A DNA stretch of 64,000 bases from Sialis fuliginosa (lineage: Eukaryota > Arthropoda > Insecta > Megaloptera > Sialidae). Under the pieces are notes generated by a model that was given only the letters and a program-made list of their open reading frames with translations, was not told the origin of the DNA and did no database searches. The position numbers and the translations under genes are program-made. Below are positions 33,135 through 44,729 of this stretch, one piece after another (the stretch's first letter is position 1; each line of letters opens with the position of its first letter). The DNA lies in assembly GCA_961205875.1 (NCBI GenBank), contig OY540815.1:10726001-10790000 (forward strand), given 5' to 3'.

Positions 33135-34160
33135 GATTCCATTTATCTGACATTCCAAAGCATTAATATACCTACATATATTAGTATATTTTTTTGAAAA
33201 TAAATTTTAAATAATCCATACTAGTATTTTTTTTATTTAAAAGAAGTTTAATTAATAAACTAATCTATTATTTTCAGATAATTATTCAACATTTTACAAT
33301 TTAAATTTGGCATCAAAAGAACTCCAATAGCTTTATCCATTACCCTAGCATTGCGCTAAAAATATTTTTAATCCCCAATCAAAAAAAGGATTATGTATTT
33401 CAAACCTACATTTGTTTATCTCTATGTATGCATATACCGATTTTTAATGCATTTTTTATATTAATGATAATTTTCCCGATAGAGTTATAGGATATATTAT
33501 ATGAATTTCGGAAATTTGGTCACCATTTTGGGTCAGCCTAAAAATCATTCAACCATCCATCAAAAAAGAATTTTGTGTTTCATGACTTAATTTGTATGTA
33601 CGAATGTATGTATAGTTGTTTACTAAATTATTAATTTTCAATTTAATTTTTTTTTTATTGTTAAATGTTGTTTTTATTTTTAAGGAATTTAAGGTATGTA
33701 TAAATACCCATAAACTAGATTCCTAGATAGTAGACTAGTTTGTTTTTTAAATATTTTTAAAATTATTAACTAAAGTCTATTTTTTACAAAATAAGTATAA
33801 ACTATTAAGTAATACAATTTAAAGCTAATAAATGATTGTCTTATTAAACAGACTACGAAAAATTTATATAAATAATGTAAAACACTTTCTCCAATAATTT
33901 AAAATATATAGAATTTTTTTTCCAATATATCGACGCAAATTAGAGCTAATGATATTGAAATTATCCAAATTAAAAAACTTTGTATCATTAAAAAAAACTC
34001 GCCTAGAAGGTCTTTACTTAATAAAATCATAATATCAAATAATCAATTTTATACAATAAATTAAATTATCTTTTTCTTAAAGACTGCACGAATGTTGTTT
34101 TTATGTGCTACAAAATCACTGTACCTAGTTCATGTCTAATTTTTTCTGCCTTCTTAAATA
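33135..34160. other. AT-rich non-coding DNA with two diverged direct repeats
   Basis: 'aatccccaatcaaaaaaagg' (33,371) and 'caaccatccatcaaaaaaga' (33,550) head two loosely similar blocks followed by 'tgtatgcata' or 'tgtatgtata'. These look like old copies of one repeat. There is no gene. Confidence 0.4.
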
Positions 34161-34166
34161 ATAAAG

Positions 34167-34412
34167 CTACCGCAAGCATCGTGAAAGAGCATCAATCAAA
34201 TAATTTTTACCGTAAATCTTATCCAATACATAGGAAACATTAACAAGTTCACCAGCAAGTGGAGAGCCATTGATTATTGAATTGTTTGAAATACACGCGA
34301 TATCTTCGATTGCTTTATACAAGTCTCTTAGTGTAACCTCCCATCTTGAAATTTTTAATGTAATACTTATCGTAACATTTTTCATGTAATTTTTATTTTC
34401 CTTTGACAAAAA
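34167..34412 (-). other. Open frame of about 80 codons, possible terminal exon or relic
   Basis: The minus-strand frame ends 'DALSRCLR-stop' and includes 'WEVTLRDLYKAIEDIAC' and 'GSPLAGELVNVSYVLDK'. Its residue mix is more protein-like than the other short frames here. A plausible acceptor (tttgcaaacag) sits directly upstream at 34,413. I do not recognise the family and it has no visible partner exon. Its neighbour is a foldback element at 34,503. Either a terminal exon, a gene relic or chance. Confidence 0.2.
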
Positions 34413-34502
34413 CTGTTTGCAAATTTATAAACAAAAATAAAGTCACAAGTAATACAATATCCTGCTATTTTTTTTATGAAATTTTAGTTTAAAACATTAC
34501 AT

Positions 34503-35240
34503 ATATACCGAGTGCTCCATTTTAATTTTCCCAGGTCAATATCTCAAAAATTAAGCAAGATGGTGAAAAATGTTTCTATTTAAAGTTATAGCATTTCGAG
34601 GGGATAATTATTATTGCTATGGATTTTTATAATTTATGAGGTTTTATGGAGTAACTACGAAAAAAATAAGCAACTTTTATTCGAAACGTTTTTTTAGACA
34701 AATATTTTACGATACAAAGCAAAATTAACAGAAATGTATGGATTTTCAATAAATTTTTACTCAAAAAGTGCTAGGACTTAGACAAGGATTCTACAATTTT
34801 GTAAGAGAAAAGAAAGAAATTTTTTTTCGTATTTCAACGATGAAGAACTTTACCAACTTGATGAAAAAGTTGGTAAAATATTTGTTATCATAAAACAAAA
34901 ACATTTTTTGTCTCGTACATTTTTTTATCAAAGTTGACTTGATTTTATTTAACAATCATTTTTTTAGATTTAAGTATTTAAGCATTCAAATCATAAAAAA
35001 ATGTTTAAAAAAAATTGAACAACAGTATAGGGAACCATTATAGGTTACCATTTGAAAAAAAATGTTACCCCATATAACGCCTATAAATCTCCATAAACTT
35101 AAAAAACCCATAGCAATAATAAATGTCACCCTCGAAATGCTACAACTTTTGTCTAAAATATTTTTTATCATCTTGTTTAGTTTCCGAGATATCGGCCTGG
35201 AGAAATATAATATTAAATTAAAATGGAGCACCCGGTATAT
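34503..35240. mobile_element. Foldback element with 'TATACCGAGTGCTCC' end, about 735 bp
   Basis: Left 'TATACCGAGTGCTCCATTTT' is mirrored at the right by 'AAAATGGAGCACCCGGTATA'. The inversion continues inward ('ggtcaatatctcaaaaatta', 'aagttatagcatttcgaggg' against 'accctcgaaatgctacaact'), giving arms of about 150 bp or more. The 87- and 88-codon frames on opposite strands here (34,986-35,328) come from the arm and AT-rich interior and show no domain. Confidence 0.85.
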
Positions 35241-35244
35241 AAAA

Positions 35245-35735
35245 AACATATTTTTTATTTTATATGAAAATAATATTTTATATAAAATTAATACGTTATT
35301 AAATTTATTTCATGGAAACCTCAAATAAATAAAAACTTTTCTTTTACTCGTAGAATATAAAATATTTTCTTTAAATATTAAAAATCAAACATGTGGTATA
35401 TCTACATAGTACCTGTTTAAAATCTTAACACCGAGTGACTTAAGGCCCTCATGCCCCGCTTTCTTCCTAAAAAATAGTAATTATTTAACATAATAAATAA
35501 GAAATATTAGTCATGTTGCCACCCTTTGTAATAAAAACCTTCTGTTAATACTGGTAAAATGTTATTTATTGTTAGTTAAAATCAGCATTGCCTACATTTT
35601 CCACTGTTAGGATGAAAAATTTAATTGTTATTGTATGTAAACTCGGCTCTGTATCTATTCAAATATCAGAAAAAAATCAAATCATGCTAATAGATAAATA
35701 TTAATAATCTCGTAATTGATCAAATCAAAATAAAC
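35245..35735. other. AT-rich non-coding DNA
   Basis: No supported feature. Confidence 0.5.
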
Positions 35736-35739
35736 GAGA

Positions 35740-36000
35740 AAAACGGCGAGGGTTGCAAAAGGTTTCGTTTATTTGATGACTCAGCCGAAAAGTAGAATGT
35801 AGTCTGTATGTTGTATAGAGAAGCCAGAAAGAAATAATTAGGTAGCATTCGACGAGTCACGGCGAATTCGACGCAAGGTAATGGATTCTATTGAAAGGGT
35901 CCGCGCGTCGCCTAAGATAACGTTTTCTGTTATTTTTACTTATAGCCTTTAAACGCTGTTGCCTGGACATCGTCGTTGTATCGTTAGTAAATTCTATTCA
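35740..36000. promoter_or_regulatory. Candidate regulatory island with an ARE/NF-E2 site
   Basis: TGACTCAGC at 35,777-35,785 matches the AP-1 core extended to the antioxidant-response/NF-E2 site bound by CNC-Maf or AP-1 dimers. The following 200 bp is GC-richer ('cgacgagtcacggcgaattc', 'gggtccgcgcgtcgcctaag'). It includes 'CGCAAG|GTAATG', which could be a splice donor on the plus strand, but the possible exon before it is short and unrecognised. Confidence 0.35.
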
Positions 36001-36177
36001 AGAAGTTTTCTTGGGTTTTTATATTATACCTATATCGGAACGTGCTTCGTAATTAAGATGGTTCTGCGTGGGCTGAAAAGTTTTTTCTTGGTATGATTTG
36101 AGTCCAATTATAAGATTTCATTGAATTAATTTATTATTTTTTTATATTTCAAAACAAAATTAATTGGAATTATTTTT

Positions 36178-36510
36178 TTATTCAAGAACTTTAAAGAAAA
36201 CGTTTATTTTACCCCATTCTCTTTCGTCGCCTCTAGACAGAAGGGTAATTTGACATTTTTCGTTTGAATTTTAGAAGACCTATCTAAGGACACTCCACTC
36301 GATGGAGTAAGTGAAAAAAAATTTGATTGGAAGGGGGTCTAATAATTTTTTTTTTCAAAATTTCATCATTTTTGTTTTTGAGTTATCAATCTACGTTCGT
36401 ATACCAAATTTTATCTAAATCGGTATAAAATTTATATAGACGTACGAACGGACGGACGGGCGGACAGAGCAAAACTATAAGGGTTCATAGTTTTCTACGG
36501 AACCCTAAAA
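36178..36510 (+). repeat. Lepidopteran-style repeat ending 'GGAACCCTAAAA', second member
   Basis: It carries 'tcgtcgcctctagacag', 'cactccactcgatggag', 'ttttgagttatcaatctacg', 'acgaacggacggacgggcgg' and 'ctacggaaccctaaaa'. The ending is shared with 13,790-14,342. Non-coding. Confidence 0.6.
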
Positions 36511-36514
36511 TAGA

Positions 36515-36975
36515 TATTAGATGTATAATATTTAAAATTAAGACAATTTTTAATGTGTTATTAAAGAAAATCATCAACAATATAAAAGCACCTGTGTTGC
36601 TATCCGCGCGCAACCTTTCTCCCTCCAATATACATATACGCAACAGCCTTAAAACTCGGGACTCATTGGATTCTTAAAGTATATATATATAACTTAGTGA
36701 TTAAAAAAAAAAGATCTAAGAATTATGTTCTTTTCAGGGCGATTTTTAGCCTAATTTTCCTGTACTATAGTTTAAGGTGAATGATAATATATATTCTCTG
36801 TAAATAAAAGTTCAATAAAATCATTAGATCTAGGTTTTTTACAAAAAAACGTACCAGTTTGTAAAAGGAGCCACATTAACTAATAGGTAAGATCCATCTT
36901 ATTGATCTATTAATATAGATCCACTAGGTTGTTCTTGAAAAAAATGAACCAAAATTTTTAATACTGTGTATATTT
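36515..36975. other. AT-rich non-coding DNA
   Basis: A patch at 36,595-36,670 is less AT-rich. No feature is supported. Confidence 0.45.
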
Positions 36976-36979
36976 AAAC

Positions 36980-37388
36980 GATTTTGAGAGATAGTCAAAA
37001 TAAAAGTTTAATATTATATAATATTATATGCAAATTGGTCATAATTTTTATTCTATCAGTTCCACGTAATGAATTTTATAAAATTATATATAGTATATAC
37101 TATATTTATGTTGGAGTAACTGACCATTTGGAAATATTTAAAAAAAATAAATTGGGTACTCTGGTCTAAATTACATTATTTTATAAAAAAATTACCTATC
37201 ATTTAATCATTTACATAAAAGTTAATATACAAATTATTTACTAAAATTCTGTAGATCATATTGATCGAAACGTAAAGAATAAATAAAATAAAAAAACTTA
37301 TAGACCAGAGTATCCCATTTATTAAAAAAGAAAGTATATACTATATACATACATAGAATAAAATTATTAAAAAAAACTCTCAAAAATC
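36980..37388. mobile_element. Foldback element, about 410 bp
   Basis: Ends 'GATTTTGAGAG' and 'CTCTCAAAAATC' are inverted copies. Inside, 'atagtatatactatat' and 'aattgggtactctggtcta' are mirrored by 'agaccagagtatcccattt' and 'agtatatactatatac'. The centre is AT-rich. The 61-codon frame at 36,984-37,169 lies in an arm and is not a gene. Confidence 0.7.
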
Positions 37389-37389
37389 A

Positions 37390-38095
37390 AATCTAACATC
37401 ATAATTATAAGATATTTTTAAAAATTTAAAAATTATACAAAATCATTATCAGTTAATAAACTAAATTATACTTTAATAATTTAAAAATATTAGTGAAGCG
37501 TGGAAATATAAAATCAACCGTTTCTAGCAATTAAATTAATTTTGCTACGAACACAAAATTGCTTTTGCAACTCTCGTTTCAATTTGTTGACAAGTTTGAA
37601 TTCAAACAAGCAGAAATAATTACCAGTGTTCCGCAGTTTATTATACTTCGTTCTTCAGATTCTCTTATCAGATCAAAATTATTTTATTTATATATTTTAC
37701 AATATAAAAACTTTATAAAATTTTTATGAATAAAACTTTTTTTTATGTAAAATTTTGATTAAATTAAATCAATATTACAATTAAGTACTATTTATTTTTA
37801 AAATAGCATGGTTTATTTTGGCCTAAACGAATTCTAAGAATGAACAAGGTCGCATCGTTTGTGACAGTGGGGTTTCTTATGATTTGTACATAAAACAAAT
37901 GAATATTCACAAATTTTTTTATTCATACTATTTCAAAAACTTAAATCAAAAACTATAGAGAATATATTCTAATAGACTATAATTTTTGTTTCAATTTAAT
38001 TAATTAATATTTATAGGCGAAATTGTGGAAGTACGAAGTGTACTATTTTTATTATATGAAGTTTTTCACTCATTCAAAATGATTAATTGTTTTGA
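37390..38095. other. AT-rich non-coding DNA
   Basis: No supported feature. Confidence 0.5.
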
Positions 38096-38099
38096 TTTG

Positions 38100-38290
38100 T
38101 TTTTGTACCTTATAGATCTAATCGAGATCTATAACTTGAAACCAAAACAAGCGTGAAAGCAGCTACTGATACTGATTGTAATTTACGCTAGCGCGCAAAT
38201 TTATCGCTGCGCGTATCGTATTTCTCCAGTGACGCCCGCGCTGGTTAGAATGATACCAAAATCATCCCAATCGGACTTTTAATTTATTCA
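38100..38290. promoter_or_regulatory. GC-richer island with a perfect 9-bp hairpin
   Basis: TATAGATCT (38,111-38,119) and AGATCTATA (38,125-38,133) form a perfect stem around a 5-nt loop. The next 130 bp is GC-richer ('acgctagcgcgcaaattt', 'gctgcgcgtatcgta', 'gtgacgcccgcgctgg'). There is no coding frame. It could be a conserved element or a structured transcript. Function is unknown. Confidence 0.3.
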
Positions 38291-38294
38291 ATGG

Positions 38295-39900
38295 TTTTAG
38301 ATCTCCTAAAAACATTAGACGTTATTCACATCAAAAAAAAATCTAAATGACTTTATCTATAAAACAACGTACATTCTCAAAAATACAAAATACAATTTCA
38401 ATGTAGAGACGAAGCTTACAAATTAATATATTAGTGTATTGATTATGTTACCAATATGTTAGCAAATAATTTATTATTGACCAATGGTGTAGTGTACATG
38501 GGAGTTACATGTAATTAAATAATCTATAATTGCTTCGCCAGCGTTGTTGAGGTAGGAAGATTTAAACTTTACTCGTGTGGGTTTAGGCCAGTTTGCCCTG
38601 ATTGTTTTACTTTGCTATTTTAAGCTTATTATCGTAAACCATTGTTATTTGAATCATCTGTGTTTAAACTTCATTAATTCTAAAAGCGGAACTCTAATTT
38701 TATGATTATTCAAATATGGGTCTTTTTACGTCAACATATAACCCTAATTGATTATAGAACGATAATTTTTCTTTGATTTTTTAATTATAGATATTAATTA
38801 TTTTTTTTAAATACGATAAGATAATTTTAATTAAGAAAAATTATCAGCGACTAAATCGAAATCATATTAATTTTTACTAATTAATTACAATAAATTATTT
38901 TAAATTACGTTTAAAAAAAAATGTCCAGTAGCAAATTTAATTATCCCTTAATTGCACAGTTTTTATCTATCTATATATATATAAACATTAATTCATCAAC
39001 TGGTCTATAGTCTGTATACAAACAGTAATTATTATTTTTAATTGCTTATTTACAACTTCATTTAATTCACGACGGATAAAACATTTTCAATTAATATTTG
39101 TTTATAGTTTTACATATAATATGTATCACGACAAAAAATACTACGTGACATATAATTATTTAGAGTGGCAAATAAATTTCTCTAAATCAAAATCAACACA
39201 AAGAACGAATGGAAACAAAAACATCAAAATTGTAGAGAATGAAAAAAACAAGAGTATTTACAGGTATTCAAATTTTATAAATCACATTCAGAATTTTTTA
39301 TTAAAATAAATAACTCTTCTCTCTTGTTGGAAAATACATAGTAAGAAGAAAAAGAAGACAGTAGCAGAAAAACATTTCAAAAATATTGAAATGCTCTCCT
39401 CCTATTAGGATAAAAAGCAAAGTTAGAATGAAGTTTCAGTACAATAAACTTCACTTACTCCGTATCTGTCAAATACAGAATCTGAATTACATGATATATC
39501 TCAATTTTGTAAAAATTTCAAACATACAATGAATTTTTGTCTGATAAAGCCACTTCGTAATGAAAAGTCGCGGCGAGTTGTTTTTTCGTTGGTTTTTGTA
39601 CTTTTGTTTCAAACAATTATTTTTTAAACAGTGACGAAAATAATGTTACCAACTGTTAATTCACCCTCAATTTTTATGCCAGAGTTTATTTTTAATTTTA
39701 ATGTTTTTATTTTATTAACTCGAGTTAATTAGTGAAATATAAAAATGTTCGTTTCTTAACTCATTTATAACCAAACTATGGAACAATTTTACCATACAAA
39801 TATTTTAGTATGTTAACTTTAAAATGCTGTGTAGTCACCGCGCAAAACTGATTTTTTATATTTTCTGCAAGTTTAATAATAATAATAAAAATATAAAATA
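38295..39900. other. Non-coding DNA
   Basis: AT-rich with slightly more complex patches at 38,530-38,640 and 39,400-39,600. No exon, repeat boundary or clear site cluster is supported. Confidence 0.4.
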
Positions 39901-39904
39901 ATAA

Positions 39905-40471
39905 TATACAGGTTGTTCGCCAAAATCGAGTGATCATTGCTAACTTTGTTATTATTGGAGCTAGAAAATCGGTAAAATGGGCAAAGTATCAGTATATTCT
40001 ATTTCATTTAAATTTGCAGTGGTTGCCGCGGTTTTTGATGGTACGAATCGTTTATCATACCATAAACAAAAATTAAAATTATTTAATTATTATGCATTAT
40101 TTCGCAAATTTTTAACGTTTTTGAGTAGGTATTATTAATAAAAAATTATAATAATAATATTTTTCTTAATCAATAAAATTCAAAAACGTTAAAAATCATT
40201 AAAAAAATGGCAAAAATACCTAAAATTATTGTTTTAAAATTTTTTACCATTTGTTTTATTTAATTAAATTTGCATAGCACACTATTTTTTGATATTTTCT
40301 ATTAATTTATTATTATATCTTATTTTATATTTTTTTTTATTGTTTTAATTTGGAAACCGCCATTATTCATCCTGAAAAAAATACTGATACTTTGCCCATT
40401 TAACCAATATTCTAGCTCCAATATTATCAAAGTAAGCAATGATCATCTGATTTTGGCTAACACCCTGTATA
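39905..40471. mobile_element. Foldback element with 'TATACAGG(T/G)TGTT' ends, about 567 bp
   Basis: Left 'TATACAGGTTGTTCGCCAAA' followed by 'atcgagtgatcattgct' is mirrored at the right by 'aagcaatgatcatctga' and 'TTTTGGCTAACACCCTGTATA'-type sequence. The inversion continues through 'ttattggagctagaaaatcg' and 'aaatgggcaaagtatcagta', giving arms of about 95 bp. The interior is AT-rich and lacks a transposase. Confidence 0.85.
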
Positions 40472-40474
40472 TAA

Positions 40475-41695
40475 TATAAATGTCGTTATATATATAGTTT
40501 TTTTAATTCTGAAAAAAATGAGCAAAATATTTTCATTATAACTATACCTATACTACTTTAATATGAAGTACAAAAAAGTAAAAATTGATTATTTAGTCAG
40601 TCATTCACTTTAGTTTTAAAAAATAGTTTTTAATTCATTTTATTATCAATATGACATATTTCATGCAACTTCATTATTAATTATTATAAATTATATTGTA
40701 CATACATAACAATCCGATACATAGATTTTAAGAAATTTCGAATACTTTGAAGTTAATGACTTCCTACAACTTTTAATAAACATATTTAATATGTTTTTTC
40801 CCTTTCAGATGCTTATATTGTTTTCCTTGTTAATATTATTAATGTAAGTAGTTATTAACAAAGTTTCTTTAAGTTTAAATAAGTAGTTTACAGAGGAAAT
40901 CCTTTTTTATATGTTCTTGTCTGTTACGGAAATGAATGGAAACTTTCAAGTTTAATTGCTACTCTAGATTTACTATTTATTTTTGTTTAAGTGTTTCAAA
41001 GTTTATATAATATGTAGTGTTTCATTTTGTCATTTTCACTCCATTAATTTCATTTTAAGTTTTGCCAAAAATTGTAATAATAACTTTTAATTAAGATATA
41101 GTATGATTTCTAATTATTACTTTTTAAAAATACGTATTTTCATTAATATTAATAGCGTAACCCAGGACTTAAAGGAACAATTTTTCTTCAGTGGTTTATT
41201 TCATATAATAAAATAAGATATACACATAAAAAAAAATAAAAAAAATATTGTTTTTGAATTAGCTTTCATTTACTCAAGACCTTTAGGCTTGCATCGCTGT
41301 CCTGACTGAATATTGCGCAATTAGGCTCTAAAGATCTATAGGTGATAATTTTATGAGCATAGGGAAAGCATAAATTTGGTTAAAAAAAGTATATACAAAA
41401 TTTTTTCATCTGATTTGCTTCGGTCTACCCTTTATAGTTTATTTTTATACTGTTTGTAAAAAAATGCGATAAAAAGCAGCACTAGTTAATGAAAAATAAT
41501 GAATTTAAAAAAAAGTTAATTCATTAGAGGAAAATTTTAGCCGTGCATTATTACTTTTTTTATTTAGATAATATTTACAAATTATATATTTTTTATTGTA
41601 AATTAATCAACAAAATTTAACACCATAATATTTTTGTTCAAATGAAAAACTGTAAATTCTATATTATTTAAAAAATAATTAAACCAAACTATACG
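40475..41695. other. AT-rich non-coding DNA
   Basis: A patch at 41,255-41,350 is less AT-rich. Nothing else is supported. Confidence 0.45.
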
Positions 41696-41699
41696 ATCA

Positions 41700-42025
41700 T
41701 TTACGGTTTCCTTATCAGGCACTAACGACCTTAAAGAAACGATTTTCCTCAATCAAACTTGGGCAATTAACTTCACGACATTACGTGCGAACGAATCAAT
41801 ACACAATCTATCTAATAGAGCTATTAGAACAGTTTGACGGATAGACCACATGCTGCCCGCTTCCCTAATTACTGAATTTATTAATTAGCCGGTCCCGTAC
41901 AGCGTCTGGAACAACTACCTCTAATTGGATTATGCAAATAACTTCACAACATCGCTCCATTATAGACAGACACCAAGTGTTAAGCTGACTACCATATATT
42001 AAAAAGTGATTCTGGATGGTACTGG
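41700..42025. promoter_or_regulatory. Candidate developmental enhancer with homeodomain and POU sites
   Basis: About 320 bp of clearly higher complexity with several TAAT cores ('gggcaattaac', 'cctaattactg', 'attaattagcc', 'ctctaattgg'), a perfect POU octamer ATGCAAAT (41,932-41,939) and a GATA-type 'cttatcagg'. This is the texture of an insect homeobox-regulated enhancer. A 61-codon minus-strand frame (41,865-42,050) crosses it without a recognisable domain. The regulatory call is inferred. Confidence 0.4.
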
Positions 42026-42031
42026 GTTCAC

Positions 42032-42723
42032 TATATACAGAATGTTTCATAATTTAAATGTCAATATAGAGGGGGTTAATTTATATATGAATTTAAGAAA
42101 TAATTTCATATAAGCTATTAACATATAGATTCACTTTATTTTTGATATACAGGTGATCAAGATTTTTTTTTAAAATTGTGTTTTTTTTAATAACTCCGAA
42201 AATACTTTAAATATTTTTATAAAATTTGGTGGGTGTAAGCAAGGTGTAGGAGACACATATTTTGTGAAAAAATCGAACTGTCAATTTCAACCAGTGGCGT
42301 ATCTATTAATGTCACCTTGATTATTTTAAATGAAAAAATTATACGCCGCTGTTTTTTCAAAAAGAAACATTATTTTATTAATGGTGCTTTATTTTGTGAA
42401 ACAAAAGATCTCCTGACTTTTTTTCAGTAAAAAATAACAGCAATTATCTGTACGTGAAATAAAATATTTTTACACTTAAACTTCTTTACACTTTTTATTG
42501 AAATAATTCTTTAACAACTAGATAACTAATATCAATTTCTGTATAAATTAGTTATTAATTTTAATTGACTGTTAAAAATTAATAACAAAAATTTTGATCA
42601 TCTGTATACCAAAAATAAAGCGAAAACTGACCTATGTTTATATGAACTTTTTGTTTTAAAAACATGCACATATTACCCCCCTTCAATGTTGATATTCAAT
42701 TATGAAACCGTGAATATACAGCA
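42032..42723. mobile_element. Foldback element, about 690 bp, with about 160 bp arms
   Basis: Left 'tttcataatttaaatgtcaa', 'agagggggttaatttatat' and 'ctttatttttgatatacagg' are mirrored on the right by 'cctatgtttatatgaac', 'attaccccccttcaatgttg' and 'caattatgaaaccgtg'. The ends are TATACAG-like. A second TATACAGGTGATCAAG / CTTGATCA-type pair lies inside the arms at 42,147 and 42,603. Non-coding. Confidence 0.75.
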
Positions 42724-42823
42724 CGTATTATACCACAAACGTTTAGTAAATATTTTTATAGAAATCTAGGATTTTGTTAGCTGAAAGTAAAAATCGTTGT
42801 AACCCATATGAGTAATAATACTA

Positions 42824-43340
42824 TAAGGTACTGGCACCAGTCTTGAATATGACCCCAGTAATGGCTAATTTTTAATTTAATGTACTGAATTAGAAATATT
42901 TGTTGATATTGGATTACTTATACTATTTCTGAATATTAATCTATATACATTGAACTACCTTACAGCGTGATTTGATGACAATCGGCCAGTAGGTGTCAAA
43001 ATGGTGGACATTTAAACTAATTATTAGTATAATTTAGTTATTAATTATTATTCTTTTATATTTTTTGTGTCGTAGTACTTATCATTTTGTAATCATTAGC
43101 AAGTGTCTATCACTGCGTGCTCATTACTAGTTTTACTTTATCTATTACTGGAGAAAAAACATAAACAAAATAAAAGGCTATAATTTTTAAAAAAATTATA
43201 TTTGCGGACTTTGGTAATTAAATTGATTAAAAAAAAGTTACTTGTTTTATTAGTAACGAAAATTACAAAAAAGAAGTCCGTCAATCACAAAAACAGTAAA
43301 CCTCGAGCTTATAGTAGCCATAACTAGTGCCAGTATCTTA
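42824..43340 (+). mobile_element. MITE, 'TAAGGTACTGGCACCAGT' family, copy 1
   Basis: The ends TAAGGTACTGGCACCAGT and ACTAGTGCCAGTATCTTA form an 18-bp inverted repeat. The roughly 517 bp interior contains 'tttaaactaattattagta', 'gtcgtagtacttatcatttt' and 'aatttttaaaaaaattatat'. All of these recur in copies at 44,207-44,726 and 47,099-47,629, which lie in the opposite orientation. There is no coding capacity. Confidence 0.85.
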
Positions 43341-43344
43341 TATT

Positions 43345-44200
43345 TTTTTCTCTAATTGTAAAATCATAATAGCGGGAAGGGTAATTTTTATTATACTTAT
43401 ATAGTAACAATACCATAACATTTCCCAAACTTTTTCACGCGCAAACTAGTGAATTTTTCGTAATTGTATTTAAATTTTGTTGGATCCATAAGACAAGGAT
43501 AGGCTGCTATTACATATAATTATTATATATAATTTGTGACAGTAATTAAAATACTATACATTTTTTTATAATTTATAATATAATACAAAAGTGATAGACA
43601 TCTTACAATGTATACATATATGAATAAATAATATATGTATGTAATTATTTTATATACTTATGTAAAATTAAAAGTACATATTTATCAAACCCAAACGACA
43701 TTTTTGTGTCCGTTTCACAGCCATCTGACTACGGGCATTTTTTTCTAATGCAACAAGCACAGATAATCCTCTTTATTACAAATAGTAAACAAACACTTTT
43801 AGACATATTTTAATCCGATTATCTGCATAATATTTTAATATCAAGTTTACATTATATCTTGAATAACGCATTGTAATGTCACCATTAATCAAGGCATTCA
43901 AGATGAGATCTGTGGGTATTTTTCATCATTAAATATGAAATTCACTTAAGAAGTGTAGATGTAAGGTTGCTTACAAAGTCCCTGAACTTTAATTATTCAG
44001 AAGTGATAATCAACTGAGAATATAAAAATTTTAGGTTGCATTAGATAATTTATTCTTCAAGAGTTAATAATTAGCTTATTATTAACATTAATTTTGGTCT
44101 CTCGATTTTTCTGTTGTCAGTTATTTTTACAATTTTTTTTAATTTCACCCGAGCTTCAGAAAAAAAGTCCAATAAAATTATTTTTTTAAATATAGCGAAA
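43345..44200. other. AT-rich non-coding DNA
   Basis: Separates two MITE copies. No other feature is supported. Confidence 0.5.
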
Positions 44201-44206
44201 TATAGA

Positions 44207-44726
44207 TAAGTTAAAGTCACCAGTTATGGCCACTATAAGAGCAAGATTTCGGTTTTTTTATTTATTTATTTATGGGTTTGGTTTTTGTAATTCTCATGAA
44301 CTCATGTTACTAATAAAACAAATAACTCTTTATTTAATCAATTTAATTACTAAAGTCCGCAAATAAAATTTATATTTTAAATTATAGCGTTTTATTTTGT
44401 TCATTTTTCTGCAGTTATTGCAAAGGTAAAATCAGTAATAAGCACGCAGTGATGGATACTTACTAATAATTACAAAACGATAAGTACTACGACACAAAAG
44501 ATATAAAAGAAAGAATTGTCAAATTTGAAACAATGTTAAGCAGTTACTATGATAATATAATAATAAATACATAAATTATACTAATAATTAGTTTAAATGT
44601 CCACCATTATAGATTAATATTCAGAAATGGTAGTAATCAAATATCAACACATATTTCTAATTCAGTACATTTTATTAAAAATTTTCCATTACTGGGGTTT
44701 TTGCCAAGACTAGTGCCACTACCTTA
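44207..44726 (-). mobile_element. MITE, 'TAAGGTACTGGCACCAGT' family, copy 2
   Basis: An inverted copy of the element at 42,824-43,340. It shares 'agttatggccactataagag', 'attactaaagtccgcaaata', 'agtaataagcacgcagtgat', 'tagtttaaatgtccaccat' and the end 'actagtgccactacctta'. Its left end (44,207) has decayed. About 520 bp, non-coding. Confidence 0.85.
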
Positions 44727-44729
44727 TAT

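Noticed and set aside
34986-35328. 87- and 88-codon frames on opposite strands
   Set aside because: Mirror frames produced by the arm of a foldback element. No protein motif.
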